Shown here in pieces: positions 50,671 to 58,157 of a stretch of 64,000 bases of DNA. The notes beneath the pieces are model-generated. The model had not been told where the DNA came from. It was given only the letters and a program-made list of their open reading frames with translations, and did no database searches. Every line of letters starts with the position of its first letter. The first letter of the stretch is position 1. Source of the stretch: Halococcus salsus (lineage in GTDB: Archaea; Halobacteriota; Halobacteria; Halobacteriales; Halococcaceae); NCBI RefSeq assembly GCF_009900715.1, contig NZ_JAAAJC010000002.1:1-64000 (forward strand), read 5' to 3'. A program made the translations under genes and the position numbers.

Positions 50671-50868
50671 GATGAAGGGCGAGCGAGGGGAGGTTCGACT
50701 GAAAGGAGGACCTCGGACGCGAACGGGGAGCGGAGCGATCCGTGAGCGCCCGGAGTGAGCGAGGGCTTCGGCGGTGCGGAGGCGGTCGCGGAAAGCGATA
50801 GCGTCCACACGAGCGGAGCGAGTGTGGTTCACCGCGAGCGAGGCGGAGCCGAGCGAGCGGCCCTTTTT
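50671..50868 (+). repeat. Modular intergenic repeat element, partial copy D
   Basis: Shares with copies A and C the GGATGAAGGGCGAGCGAG block (50671 onward) and GAGCGAGGGCTTCGGCGGTGCGGAGG (about 50756-50783, written here as a positional match), then a variant of the CACCGCGAGCG block at 50829-50868. The TTTTGATCCACATTTTGC hairpin module is missing and is replaced by the hairpin array that follows. Confidence 0.5.
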
Positions 50869-50876
50869 AGTCCGCC

Positions 50877-50977
50877 GGAAGACGCGAAGCGTCTTCCGAG
50901 CTGCTCGAAAACGCTTCGCGTTTTCGGCATCGCGAAACGCGGAAAGCGTTTCGAACGACTTCGTTCGCGCTCCGCGC
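50877..50977 (-). repeat. Array of five back-to-back hairpins
   Basis: Consecutive inverted repeats: GGAAGACGC-GAA-GCGTCTTCC (50877-50897), CGAAAACGC-TTC-GCGTTTTCG (50906-50926), CGAAACGC-GGAAA-GCGTTTCG (50933-50953), CGAACG-ACTT-CGTTCG (50952-50967) and GCGC-TCC-GCGC (50967-50977). They lie 17 bases beyond the stop of the minus-strand HAD gene and would be transcribed in its 3' untranslated region. They may act as a terminator or RNA-stability element. Confidence 0.65.
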
Positions 50978-50993
50978 TCACGAAGACAGGTTT

Positions 50994-51653
50994 CTACCTC
51001 GTCGGGTTCGCCATTGGCGAACCGCTCCTCGGTGAAAAGTGGAGGTCCCGGAGACGGTGATCCGCCCGCACGCAGCGACCACGGCGGGTGTGGCCGTGGC
51101 GTTCGAGGTGGACCCCGTCGAGGCCGGCGTTCCAGGCCGCGCCGACGTCGTGTGCGCCGTCGCCGACGAACGCGCCGCGACCCGAGACACCCATCTCGTC
51201 CATCGCGAGTTCGACGGGTGCCGGGTCGGGCTTCCAGCCGATGTCGCCGGTACAGCAGACCACGGTGTCGAAGCGGTCGTCGAGGTCGAGCTGGGCGAGG
51301 ACCGGCTCCGTGAGGTAGCGCTGGCAGTGGGTGACGATCCCGACGGGGACATCGAGGGCATCGAGGAACGCGCGGGCGTCGTCGTGGAGGTAGGTCGCGG
51401 CGGCGCGCTCCGTCGGGTCCTCGACGGCGTGGAGGGTCTCCCAGAACCGTTCGACGTCCACGTTCCACGACCGTATCAGGGCGTTTCGCTGGCCGGCGAG
51501 CCCGTGCCAGAGGATCTCGGCCTCCTGATCGGTGAACGGTCGGTCGAGGCGCTCGCCGACGCGGTCGAGCAGCCGGCGGACGTAACCCGGTTCGACGTCG
51601 ACGAGCGTGCCGTCGAGGTCGCACAGCCAGAAGTCGTACCCGGTGGGGTCCAT
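50994..51653 (-). CDS. HAD-family hydrolase
   Basis: 219 aa. Haloacid dehalogenase-like phosphatase: motif I WLCDLDGTLVDVEPG with the nucleophile Asp near residue 11, motif II in VGIVTHCQR, the Lys of motif III in GWKPDPAPVELAM and motif IV in AFVGDGAHDVGAAWNAG. The helical cap after motif I resembles phosphoglycolate or pyrophosphatase-type enzymes. A GATTTATTC box on the minus strand (51680-51688) precedes the ATG. The C-terminal 20 residues are basic and may be a recent extension into the repeat region. Confidence 0.88.
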   Translation of the reverse strand: MDPTGYDFWLCDLDGTLVDVEPGYVRRLLDRVGERLDRPFTDQEAEILWHGLAGQRNALIRSWNVDVERFWETLHAVEDPTERAAATYLHDDARAFLDALDVPVGIVTHCQRYLTEPVLAQLDLDDRFDTVVCCTGDIGWKPDPAPVELAMDEMGVSGRGAFVGDGAHDVGAAWNAGLDGVHLERHGHTRRGRCVRADHRLRDLHFSPRSGSPMANPTR

Positions 51654-51786
51654 CGAGGGGACCAGCTACGACGGTCGGGAATAAATCAGTTGTGTCGCGG
51701 TACCAACCCACTGATTCCCGAGGACGACTGGATAGCTATCGGTCACGAACGGGGCGTGAAGGGAGGAGAAACCGTGGGGCGGTAGG

Positions 51787-51791
51787 TATAT
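51787..51791 (+). promoter_or_regulatory. TATA box of the dnaG leader
   Basis: TATAT within GGTAGGTATATCCG, 26 bases upstream of the ATG at 51813. Its position fits transcription starting at that ATG, so the His-rich mini-ORF would be the leaderless first ORF of the dnaG message. Confidence 0.55.
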
Positions 51792-51812
51792 CCGTCGCGA
51801 TCGCCCATTCAT

Positions 51813-51848
51813 ATGTGCATCAGTGATCACGATCATCACAATCACTAG
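51813..51848 (+). CDS. His-rich 11-residue leader ORF upstream of dnaG
   Basis: ATG to TAG encodes MCISDHDHHNH: four His, two Asp and one Cys in eleven residues, an obvious metal-binding composition. A TATA box sits 26 bases upstream. Three bases after the stop comes a GC hairpin (GCCCC-CCAC-GGGGC, 51852-51865), then the dnaG ATG at 51879. This arrangement resembles a leader-peptide attenuator that would respond to His-tRNA supply or to metal. It could still be a chance ORF. Confidence 0.45.
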   Translation: MCISDHDHHNH

Positions 51849-51851
51849 CCA

Positions 51852-51865
51852 GCCCCCCACGGGGC
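51852..51865 (+). promoter_or_regulatory. GC hairpin between leader ORF and dnaG
   Basis: GCCCC-CCAC-GGGGC, a 5-bp all-GC stem with a four-base loop, three bases after the leader stop and 13 bases before the dnaG ATG. It could block ribosomes or RNA polymerase depending on translation of the leader. Confidence 0.4.
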
Positions 51866-51878
51866 AGTTCACTCACTC

Positions 51879-53327
51879 ATGGAGGACACAGACAAATACC
51901 TGATTCACGCGGACGTGACCGCCGAGGGGGTGGTCGAACGGAACGACGTCGTCGGCGCGATCTTCGGGCAGACCGAGGGGCTCCTCGGCGACGACCTCGA
52001 CCTGCGGGGGCTCCAGCAGTCCTCGAAGGTCGGCCGGATCGACGTCAGTATCAACTCCCAGAACGGCCAGTCGTTCGGCCGTATCACGATCGCGAGCGGG
52101 CTCGACAAGGTCGAGACCGCGATCCTCGGTGCATCGCTCGAAACCATCGAACGCATCGGGCCGTGTCGCTCGACGGTCTCGGTCGAGCGGATCGAGGACG
52201 TTCGAGCCGCGAAACGCCGAACGGTGGTCGAGCGCGCGAAGTCGCTGCTCGGCGCGTTCGAGGAGAGCACGATGAGTTCAGCCGAGATCATCGACGCGGT
52301 TCGCGAGAGCGCCCGCACCGGCGACATCACGACCTACGAGGGCCTCCCCGCCGGGCCGCGGGTCGCCGAGGGCGATGCGGTCATCGTCGTCGAGGGTCGT
52401 GCCGACGTCCTCACCCTGCTCGGCTACGGCGTCAAGAACGCCGTGGCGGTCGAGGGCACCAACGTCCCCGACGCCGTGGCCGAACTCACCGGTCATCGAA
52501 CGACCACCGCCTTCCTCGACGGCGACCGCGGCGGCGACCTGATCCTGAAGGAGTTGACCCAGGTCGGCGACATCGACTACGTCGCGGTCGCGCCCGCCGG
52601 CAAGAGCGTCGAGGACCTCTCGCGCGAGGAGGCGCTGTCGGCGCTCCGCGAGAAGGTCGCCCACGACCTCGTGGTCGAGGCGGGGAACGCGCGCGAGGCG
52701 GTCGCCGCGACCGACGGGAGCGCCCGGCCCGCGCCGCCGATGCCCGAGCACGAATCGACCAATCCCGCGACCGACGAACCGACCGCCGAACCCGCCCCAC
52801 GCGCCGGGCCCACCGAACCATCGACCCCCGATCTCGGACCAACCGAACCGACCCCGACCGCCGAAGCGGACGTGTCGGAGCCGGAGCCGACTGCGGGCAC
52901 GGCGGCGGACGTGGGGACGGCCACCGAAGCCGATCAGGACTCGGTCGAGGGCGTCGGGAACGAGGACGGAGCTGAGGACGGATCGGCGGCCGACGAGGCG
53001 GACGAAGCGACCACGCTCGGCGGCCACGTCGAGCACGTCATCGGCGACGGGATGGAGGTCGCTCGTCTGCTCGACGGCGAGTTCGCGGTGCTCGCGGAGG
53101 TCGAGGCGAGCGAGACGTTCGACGCGCTCGCCGAGGGGTCGGCGGTTCCCGCGACCGTCGTGCTCGACGGCGAACTCACCCAGCGCGTGCTCGACGTGGC
53201 GGCCCAGCGCGGGGTCGGACAGGTCGTCGCCCGCACGACGGGCGAGTTCGTCAAACAGCCCACCGACGTTCGGATCAGAACCGCCGGTCAGCTCCCCGAG
53301 GCGTCGTCCGATACCGAGTCGGACTGA
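51879..53327 (+). CDS. dnaG: Archaeal DnaG primase-like protein
   Basis: 482 aa. Residues 1-160 match archaeal DnaG N-terminal sequence (DKYLIHADVTAEGVVERNDV; STVSVERIEDVRAAKRRTVV). A Toprim domain begins near 165 (AVIVVEGRADVLTLLGYGVK, with Glu), followed by FLDGDRGGDLI with the D-x-D pair. A Pro/Glu/Thr-rich acidic linker (about 270-390) precedes a C-terminal domain. Archaeal DnaG lacks the bacterial zinc finger and associates with the exosome as well as having primase activity. It overlaps the convergent GNAT gene by 40 bases. Confidence 0.93.
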   Translation: MEDTDKYLIHADVTAEGVVERNDVVGAIFGQTEGLLGDDLDLRGLQQSSKVGRIDVSINSQNGQSFGRITIASGLDKVETAILGASLETIERIGPCRSTVSVERIEDVRAAKRRTVVERAKSLLGAFEESTMSSAEIIDAVRESARTGDITTYEGLPAGPRVAEGDAVIVVEGRADVLTLLGYGVKNAVAVEGTNVPDAVAELTGHRTTTAFLDGDRGGDLILKELTQVGDIDYVAVAPAGKSVEDLSREEALSALREKVAHDLVVEAGNAREAVAATDGSARPAPPMPEHESTNPATDEPTAEPAPRAGPTEPSTPDLGPTEPTPTAEADVSEPEPTAGTAADVGTATEADQDSVEGVGNEDGAEDGSAADEADEATTLGGHVEHVIGDGMEVARLLDGEFAVLAEVEASETFDALAEGSAVPATVVLDGELTQRVLDVAAQRGVGQVVARTTGEFVKQPTDVRIRTAGQLPEASSDTESD

Positions 53328-53719
53328 CGGACGAGACGAACCGCGTCACCGTCTTCGTAGTAGCCGGGGAGCGATTTCTCGACCCGGAAGGCGTGTCGTT
53401 CGTAGAAACGCCGAGCGCGTTCGTCGTCCGCCCGAACGGTGAGTCGAAACGCGCCCCCGCGGGCGAGGAGGGATTCGAGGAGCGCCGAGCCACGGCCCGC
53501 GTTCCGGTGGTCGGGCGCGACCGCGAGTTCCACGAGGTCGGTGGGGTCGTGACCGACTGCGAGCGCGTAGCCCGTCGGCCGCCGGCCGGCGACGAGCACG
53601 GTGGCCGCCCCGCGAAGCCCGGCATCGAGGAGCGAGGGCTGGGGCGAATCGAGCGACGCCGCCTGGATGGCGAGGAGCGTGGGGCGGTCGGCGGGCGTGG
53701 CGGGTCGGACGTGGGTCAC
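53288..53719 (-). CDS. GNAT-family N-acetyltransferase (RimI-like)
   Basis: 143 aa from the GTG at 53719, whose bases overlap the DUF92 stop (GTGA). A typical GNAT core: THVRPATPADRPTLLAIQAA at the N-terminus, then the acetyl-CoA motif VELAVAPDHRNAGRGSALLE (R-x-x-G-x-G type) and FYERHAFRVEKSLPGYY. RimI-like enzymes acetylate protein N-termini, and archaeal ones act cotranslationally. The 3' end overlaps dnaG by 40 bases on the opposite strand, which is unusually long. Confidence 0.85.
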   Translation of the reverse strand: MTHVRPATPADRPTLLAIQAASLDSPQPSLLDAGLRGAATVLVAGRRPTGYALAVGHDPTDLVELAVAPDHRNAGRGSALLESLLARGGAFRLTVRADDERARRFYERHAFRVEKSLPGYYEDGDAVRLVRQSDSVSDDASGS

Positions 53720-55113
53720 AGCGGGGCGAGCCCGACGACGACCGCGAGCACCGCACACACGACCGCGGCGACGAGGGTCGTGAGGAAGTTCACGGCGGTG
53801 TTGCCGACGCGGTGCTCGCCGAGGTCGGGGGCGAGTCGCCCCACGACGGCGTCGATCCGGTGGTTCTCGACGAGCGCGCCGAGGAGGCTGTCGACCAGCG
53901 TGCCGACGACGCCCGCGGCGCAGATGACGAGCGCGCCCGCGGGCGAGGTCCCGAGCGCGAGCACGGCGAGACCGGCGACCAGCGCCGCGCCGCCGACCCC
54001 CGCGAGCCCGCCCTGCCACGTCACGCCACCGTCGGTCCCCGGCGGGACGGGTTCGAGCGTCGTGACGAGTCGGGGCGTATCGTAGAGCCCGCCGACCTCG
54101 CTCGACAGGGTGTCGGCCATCGCGGCGGCGAGCGAACCCGCGAAGACGTAGAGGAATATCGCGCGCGGCATCGGGAACAGCGGGCTCGCGGCGTAGCCGA
54201 CGACCGCCGCGAGCGCGACCGCCGCGTTCGCGAGGACGTTGGCGCTCCCGCGCGCGCCACCGTTGGCCTCCGCGAGGCCGCGTTCCTGCTTTCGGTCGTA
54301 GCCGAACCGGGTCGAGAGCCCGCCGATGCCGAAGAAGGCGATCAGGAGCGCGAACCAGCCGAAGCCGCCGAGCACCACCATCACGAGCGCCGCGAGCACG
54401 CCCGTCAGCATCCCCGAGACGGAGGCGACCCCGAGCGCGTAGGCCAGCCCGCCGAAGCCCGCCGAGACCACGACCGCGGCGAGGACCGTCGCCGGCGAGG
54501 GGTCGATCGGGAGCGCGGTGAGGAGCCAGACCGTCAGCCCCGCCGAGAACAGCACCAGCGCGTCGTCGCGCGGGGAGAGCCCCGTCCGAACCAGGGCGGC
54601 GACGAGCGCGGCGTTCGCAGACAGGAAGGCCACGAACGCGGGCCGGGAGACCAGGTCCGGGGTCGCGAGGCCGACGAGCAGCTGGCCGGCGAGCCCCGCA
54701 GCGGCCCCGACGACGACGAACGCCGTCGTAGCGAACGCCGTCGAGCGATAGCCCTCGGCCACGGCCTCCGCGAGGTCGCCCGCCGAGAGGACGAGGACGC
54801 TGACGAGGAACACCGGGAGCGGGAGGTCGAACAGCGCGACCAAGAGTCCGAGCCCGGCGGCGGCGAGCGAGAAGCCTACGAGGCCGTAGAGCGTGTGCTC
54901 CTCGTGCTCGCCGGGGCGGGCGAACAGCTCGAACACGGGACCGTCGTCGATGACGAACGCCGCGAGCCCCGCGACGACGACGAACGGCGCGGCGCTCGCG
55001 GGGCCGAGCGCCGGGGCGGCGAGCGCGAGCGCGCCCACGACCGCGAACCCGCCCGCCCGCCGAACTCTTCGATTCACTGCCCGGTCACTGGCCGTGTTTT
55101 CGCGGATGGCCAC
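53716..55113 (-). CDS. DUF92 family membrane protein
   Basis: 465 aa with about twelve membrane segments. The C-terminal half (from about residue 230) matches DUF92/TIGR00297: GGFGWFALLIAFFGIGGLSTRFGYDRKQ, then GARGSANVLANA, AMADTLSSEVGGLY and GVVGTLVDSLLGALVEN. Eukaryotic relatives include TMEM19 and plant VTE6, a phytyl-phosphate kinase, so an isoprenoid-phosphate role is possible. The N-terminal half is an added membrane domain. Its stop overlaps the GNAT start. Confidence 0.85.
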   Translation of the reverse strand: MAIRENTASDRAVNRRVRRAGGFAVVGALALAAPALGPASAAPFVVVAGLAAFVIDDGPVFELFARPGEHEEHTLYGLVGFSLAAAGLGLLVALFDLPLPVFLVSVLVLSAGDLAEAVAEGYRSTAFATTAFVVVGAAAGLAGQLLVGLATPDLVSRPAFVAFLSANAALVAALVRTGLSPRDDALVLFSAGLTVWLLTALPIDPSPATVLAAVVVSAGFGGLAYALGVASVSGMLTGVLAALVMVVLGGFGWFALLIAFFGIGGLSTRFGYDRKQERGLAEANGGARGSANVLANAAVALAAVVGYAASPLFPMPRAIFLYVFAGSLAAAMADTLSSEVGGLYDTPRLVTTLEPVPPGTDGGVTWQGGLAGVGGAALVAGLAVLALGTSPAGALVICAAGVVGTLVDSLLGALVENHRIDAVVGRLAPDLGEHRVGNTAVNFLTTLVAAVVCAVLAVVVGLAPL

Positions 55114-55704
55114 TTAACCCTCCCGAAGGTGAGAGAGCGCCGAACCCCGCGATTGAGTCGATCCGCACTGCAAAACACACGATGATGACGACACGAACCC
55201 ACGGAACGGCGCGATTGCTCCGACACAGCCGCCGGCGGTACGGAAGCGGTACGGATGCTGTGGCGCGCGCTCGCGGTCGTGCGCGAGTGAAACGAGCGCC
55301 GACCGCGGACACTGTGCGAGGGATGAGCACCGCAGCGAGCCGAAGGCGAGCGAGGAGCGCAGTCGGCTGGGGAGGCGTGTGGCTGTCGCGGGGCAGTGCG
55401 GTTGCGGTTCTCATTTGTGTCGGGTAAGTGGCGGACGAAGCGGTGCGGGCAAGAGTTGGACGGAGCGGTGCGGACAGGAATGCGGACAGAGCGGTGTGGA
55501 CAGGAATGCGGACAGAGCGGTGTGGACAGGAATGCGGACGAAGCGGTGTGGACAGGAATGCGGTCGAAGCGGTACGGACAGGAGCGCAAAATGACCGACG
55601 AGAAACGACACCGGAGAACCGACGAGAAGCAGCGATCAATATCCAACACTGCCACAACCGTTTCGAGTCGGATGATTTAGGCCACATCACCACCACACCT
55701 CGCT
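55114..55704. other. Gene-free region with repeat family 2 and 26-bp tandem repeat
   Basis: 591 bases between divergent genes. About 55260-55400 is a copy of repeat family 2 (shared blocks GCGAGGGATGA and TCGGCTGGGGAGG with 42281-42336). About 55448-55590 is a 26-base tandem repeat. The last 80 bases lead into the GTG start of the UppS-like gene. ORFs spanning it are repetitive and Arg/Cys-rich, not credible proteins. Confidence 0.6.
55448..55590. repeat. 26-bp tandem repeat
   Basis: The unit ACAGGAATGCGGACAGAGCG plus GTGTGG repeats at 55474-55499 and 55500-55525, with variants at 55526-55551 and 55552-55577, a diverged unit before (55448-55473) and a partial one after. There are no unique spacers, so it is not CRISPR. 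Confidence 0.8.
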
Positions 55705-56313
55705 GTGGGACTCTACGACCGGTATCTCGCGGCACGGGTTCGCCGAAACGACGCGCCGCTCCCCGAGCAGGTGGCGGTGGTCATCACCGAGCGCGACCTG
55801 CTGGAGGGCGGCGCGTACCGGACCCTCGAATCCTTCTTCGGGTGGGCGTTCGAGTACGGTGCCGAGCGGGTGCTGGTCTACGTCAGCGTGCTCGACCCCG
55901 GTGCGGTGCCGACGATCCGACGGGTGATCGAGCGGTGTGAGGCCCCGCGGCCGGTCGCGGTTCGGGGCCCCGACGACGCCGAGCGCGCCGACAGCCCGAT
56001 CCAGGTCAGCATCGGCCTCGGGGGCAAACACGAGTTCGCGGCGGCGGTTCGCGACGTCGCCACCGAGGTCGAGTCCGGCACGCTCGCGGTCGAGGAGATC
56101 GACGGCGAGGCGATCGAGAACCGGTTAGTGTTCCCGACCGACCCGGACCTCGTGATCAAGACCGGTGCGGAGCGCCTCTCGGATTTCATGATCTGGCAGT
56201 CGGTCTACTCCGAACTCTACTTCACCGACGTCAACTGGCGGGACTTCCGCGAGCGCGACTACCTCCGGGCGCTCCGGGACTACCAGAACCGACAGCGCCG
56301 CTACGGCAAGTAA
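55705..56313 (+). CDS. UppS-family protein lacking the catalytic N-terminal motif (putative cis-prenyltransferase partner subunit)
   Basis: 202 aa, GTG start at 55705. The C-terminal part has the cis-prenyltransferase pattern PDLVIKTGAERLSDFMIWQS followed by VYSELYFTDVNWRDF. The N-terminal catalytic motif (normally DGNxRW) is replaced by VAVVITERDLLEGGA, so the diphosphate-binding Asp and Asn are missing, as is the FSTEN-type motif. This resembles non-catalytic subunits of heteromeric cis-prenyltransferases such as NgBR. A complete catalytic relative is encoded 550 bases away (56862-57791). Confidence 0.75.
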   Translation: MGLYDRYLAARVRRNDAPLPEQVAVVITERDLLEGGAYRTLESFFGWAFEYGAERVLVYVSVLDPGAVPTIRRVIERCEAPRPVAVRGPDDAERADSPIQVSIGLGGKHEFAAAVRDVATEVESGTLAVEEIDGEAIENRLVFPTDPDLVIKTGAERLSDFMIWQSVYSELYFTDVNWRDFRERDYLRALRDYQNRQRRYGK

Positions 56314-56399
56314 GCCCTCGTTTCGAGTCCGGGAACGCCCGTGATCGGGAGAATCGTACACAACCTTCATTGCTCGTCGAGCCGAACTGTTCGTGAACG

Positions 56400-56783
56400 A
56401 TGAACGGACATGCCACCGGCGGGAGACGGTCGCGGTTCGGTTTCGCCGGGCGAGCGACGGGTGTGCTCGGGATGGTCGTTGGACTGCTCGGCGCGGGATA
56501 CCTCGTCACCGTCGGCGTCGTGCCGTACCTGTTCTCGACGGGCGACAGCCTCGCCGTGGCGAACGCCCCCACGATCCTCGCCTGGTCCCTCGTCATCGCA
56601 GTGACCGCGGTCGGCGTCGGGTACTGGGCGTGGACCGCGAACGTGTGGAAGCTCTGTGGCCTCGCCGCCGCTTTGTCGGTGGTCTCGGTGGTCTCGCTCT
56701 TCAGTATCGGGAGAGTGGTCGTCCCGTTCGCGGTGCTGTCGGTGATCGCTGGCGTCCTGTTGACCCTCGAACGGACGGCGTGA
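56400..56783 (+). CDS. Small four-helix membrane protein
   Basis: 127 aa. A short basic N-terminus (NGHATGGRRSRFGF) precedes four membrane helices (ATGVLGMVVGLLGAGYLVTV; ILAWSLVIAVTAVGVGYWA; LCGLAAALSVVSVVSLF; VVVPFAVLSVIAGVLLTL). No recognisable family. It lies between the two UppS-family genes on the strand of the first, 86 bases after it, and could be cotranscribed. Function unknown. Confidence 0.68.
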   Translation: MNGHATGGRRSRFGFAGRATGVLGMVVGLLGAGYLVTVGVVPYLFSTGDSLAVANAPTILAWSLVIAVTAVGVGYWAWTANVWKLCGLAAALSVVSVVSLFSIGRVVVPFAVLSVIAGVLLTLERTA

Positions 56784-56861
56784 GAACGGAGCAGGCTCCT
56801 GAGTACCGACTCCGGTCGACGGATCCGACGTCGCCAGCCGTCCGGAGCGGTCCCGTCTCCC

Positions 56862-57791
56862 TCAGTCCGAGGCGACCGGGTCGGGGTCGGTATCGGTGGT
56901 CTCGATGCCGTCGAGCGCGCCGCGTGGGAGGTACTCGGCTAGGCGCTCGACGATGGCGCGGGCCTCGTCGAGTTCCGCGCCGCCGACCGCCCGAACCAGC
57001 GCGAGCGCGCGCCGCGCGCGGGTCCGCCGCCAGGAGTGCTCGCGCGACTCGTAGGTCCGGATCGCGCGCAGGAAGTCCTTCTTCGCGAACGCGGGCCAGT
57101 AGGGTGTACAGAAGAAGACGGCGGCCTCGTTGCCGTTAGCGTGCCACGGCAGGAAGTTCGAGGTGCGCTCGTCGCCGCCGGTCCGGATGATGAGGTCGAC
57201 GTCGCGCGCGGGGCCGTTGGCGAGCCGGTGTTCGACCTCCTCGACGTCGATGTCGCCGGGCGCGAGGTCGCCGGACTCGACTGCGCGGGCGGCGTTGCGC
57301 GCCGCTCCGAGGAGTTCGGTGCGACCGCCGTAGGCGAGCGCGATGTTGAGGGTGAGCTCGTCGTAGGCGCGCGTCCGCCGTTCGGCGTAGTCGATGGCGT
57401 CGCGGAGGGAGTCGGGGAGGCGGTCCGTCTCGCCGATGGCGCGTATTCGGACCTCGGAGTCGTGGACGCGGTCGGCCTCGGCGAACTCGTGGAGCTTCTC
57501 CTCGAGCATCTCGAAGAGGTGTTCGCGCTCGCCGGCCGGCCGGTCGAAGTTCTCGGTCGAGAAGGTGTAGAGGGTGAGCTCCTCGACGCCGCACTCGGCA
57601 CACCAATCGAGGACCGCTTCGGTGGTTTCGGCCCCGGCGCGGTGGCCGTCGGCGGCGTCCTTGCCGTGCTCGTCGGCGTAGCGTCGGTTGCCGTCCTGTA
57701 TCACCGCGACGTGGCTCGGCGCGCCGTCGACCTCGCGCTGCAACAGTCGCTCGTAGGTCCGGTTCAGGAGGGTCCGGGTTCGCGAGGACAT
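56862..57791 (-). CDS. uppS: cis-Prenyltransferase UppS (polyprenyl diphosphate synthase), catalytic
   Basis: 309 aa. Extends allylic diphosphates with isopentenyl diphosphate to a long cis-polyprenyl chain, the precursor of the dolichol carrier. Catalytic motif HVAVIQDGNRRYADEHGKDA near residue 26 and TLYTFSTENFDRP near 77 are intact. In the C-terminal region RTGGDERTSNFLPW is followed by HANGNEAAVFFCTPYWPAF, where the usual W-Q-x-x-Y-x-E is altered. This is the inverse of the degeneration in the 55705-56313 protein, so the two may form a heteromer. Confidence 0.9.
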   Translation of the reverse strand: MSSRTRTLLNRTYERLLQREVDGAPSHVAVIQDGNRRYADEHGKDAADGHRAGAETTEAVLDWCAECGVEELTLYTFSTENFDRPAGEREHLFEMLEEKLHEFAEADRVHDSEVRIRAIGETDRLPDSLRDAIDYAERRTRAYDELTLNIALAYGGRTELLGAARNAARAVESGDLAPGDIDVEEVEHRLANGPARDVDLIIRTGGDERTSNFLPWHANGNEAAVFFCTPYWPAFAKKDFLRAIRTYESREHSWRRTRARRALALVRAVGGAELDEARAIVERLAEYLPRGALDGIETTDTDPDPVASD

Positions 57792-57926
57792 CGTTCACGG
57801 GGGGAACTCGGGGCGAAGGGATGAATCTTGTGACATGCGTATCGGGCGAGCGAGAGTCGGAACGGACGAACGGGCGTTCCAGGCGGATCGTGCGTCGTCT
57901 CAACACGGCGGGTGGTGTTTGCGCAA

Positions 57927-57937
57927 CTTTTTATGTA
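57927..57937 (+). promoter_or_regulatory. TATA box of the cold-shock gene pair
   Basis: CTTTTTATGTA centred about 29 bases upstream of the first ATG (57961). It is one of the strongest T/A-rich promoter elements in the window, in keeping with an abundant transcript. Confidence 0.6.
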
Positions 57938-57960
57938 CCCGGCACGTCGGGTCGAGTGCA

Positions 57961-58155
57961 ATGGCGTCAGGTACGGTTGACTTCTTCAACGACACGGGCG
58001 GCTACGGCTTCATCGAAAGCGACGACTCCGAGGAAGATGTGTTCTTCCACATGGAGGACGTCGGCGGCCCGGACTTGGAGGAAGGACAGGAGGTAGAGTT
58101 CGACATCGTGCAGGCTGACAAGGGACCGCGGGCGGAGAACCTGGAGCGGCTGTAA
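57961..58155 (+). CDS. cspA: Cold-shock protein (CspA-like), copy 1
   Basis: 64 aa single cold-shock domain, an RNA chaperone that melts mRNA secondary structure. The RNP-1-like GGYGFIE and RNP-2-like VFFHMEDV motifs are present. Strongly acidic, unlike bacterial CspA. The second copy starts two bases after its stop and differs in only a handful of residues (ESDDSEED versus ETDEADED). The shared promoter is at 57927. Tandem duplication. Confidence 0.95.
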   Translation: MASGTVDFFNDTGGYGFIESDDSEEDVFFHMEDVGGPDLEEGQEVEFDIVQADKGPRAENLERL

Positions 58156-58157
58156 AC

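Larger units (their letters stand above)
50488..50993. other. Gene-free region with repeat copy D and hairpin array
   Basis: 506 bases without a gene. The left part carries modules of the intergenic repeat (copy D); the right part is a run of five hairpins described separately. ORFs crossing it are Arg-rich and lack the acidic composition of real proteins here. No tRNA or other gene is seen. Confidence 0.55.

Noticed and set aside
55448-55590. Coding sequence with repeated RTGMRTERCGQEC-type peptide
   Set aside because: All three forward frames stay open only because of the 26-base repeat. The product is basic and Cys-rich, unlike any halophile protein in the window, and has no promoter of its own.
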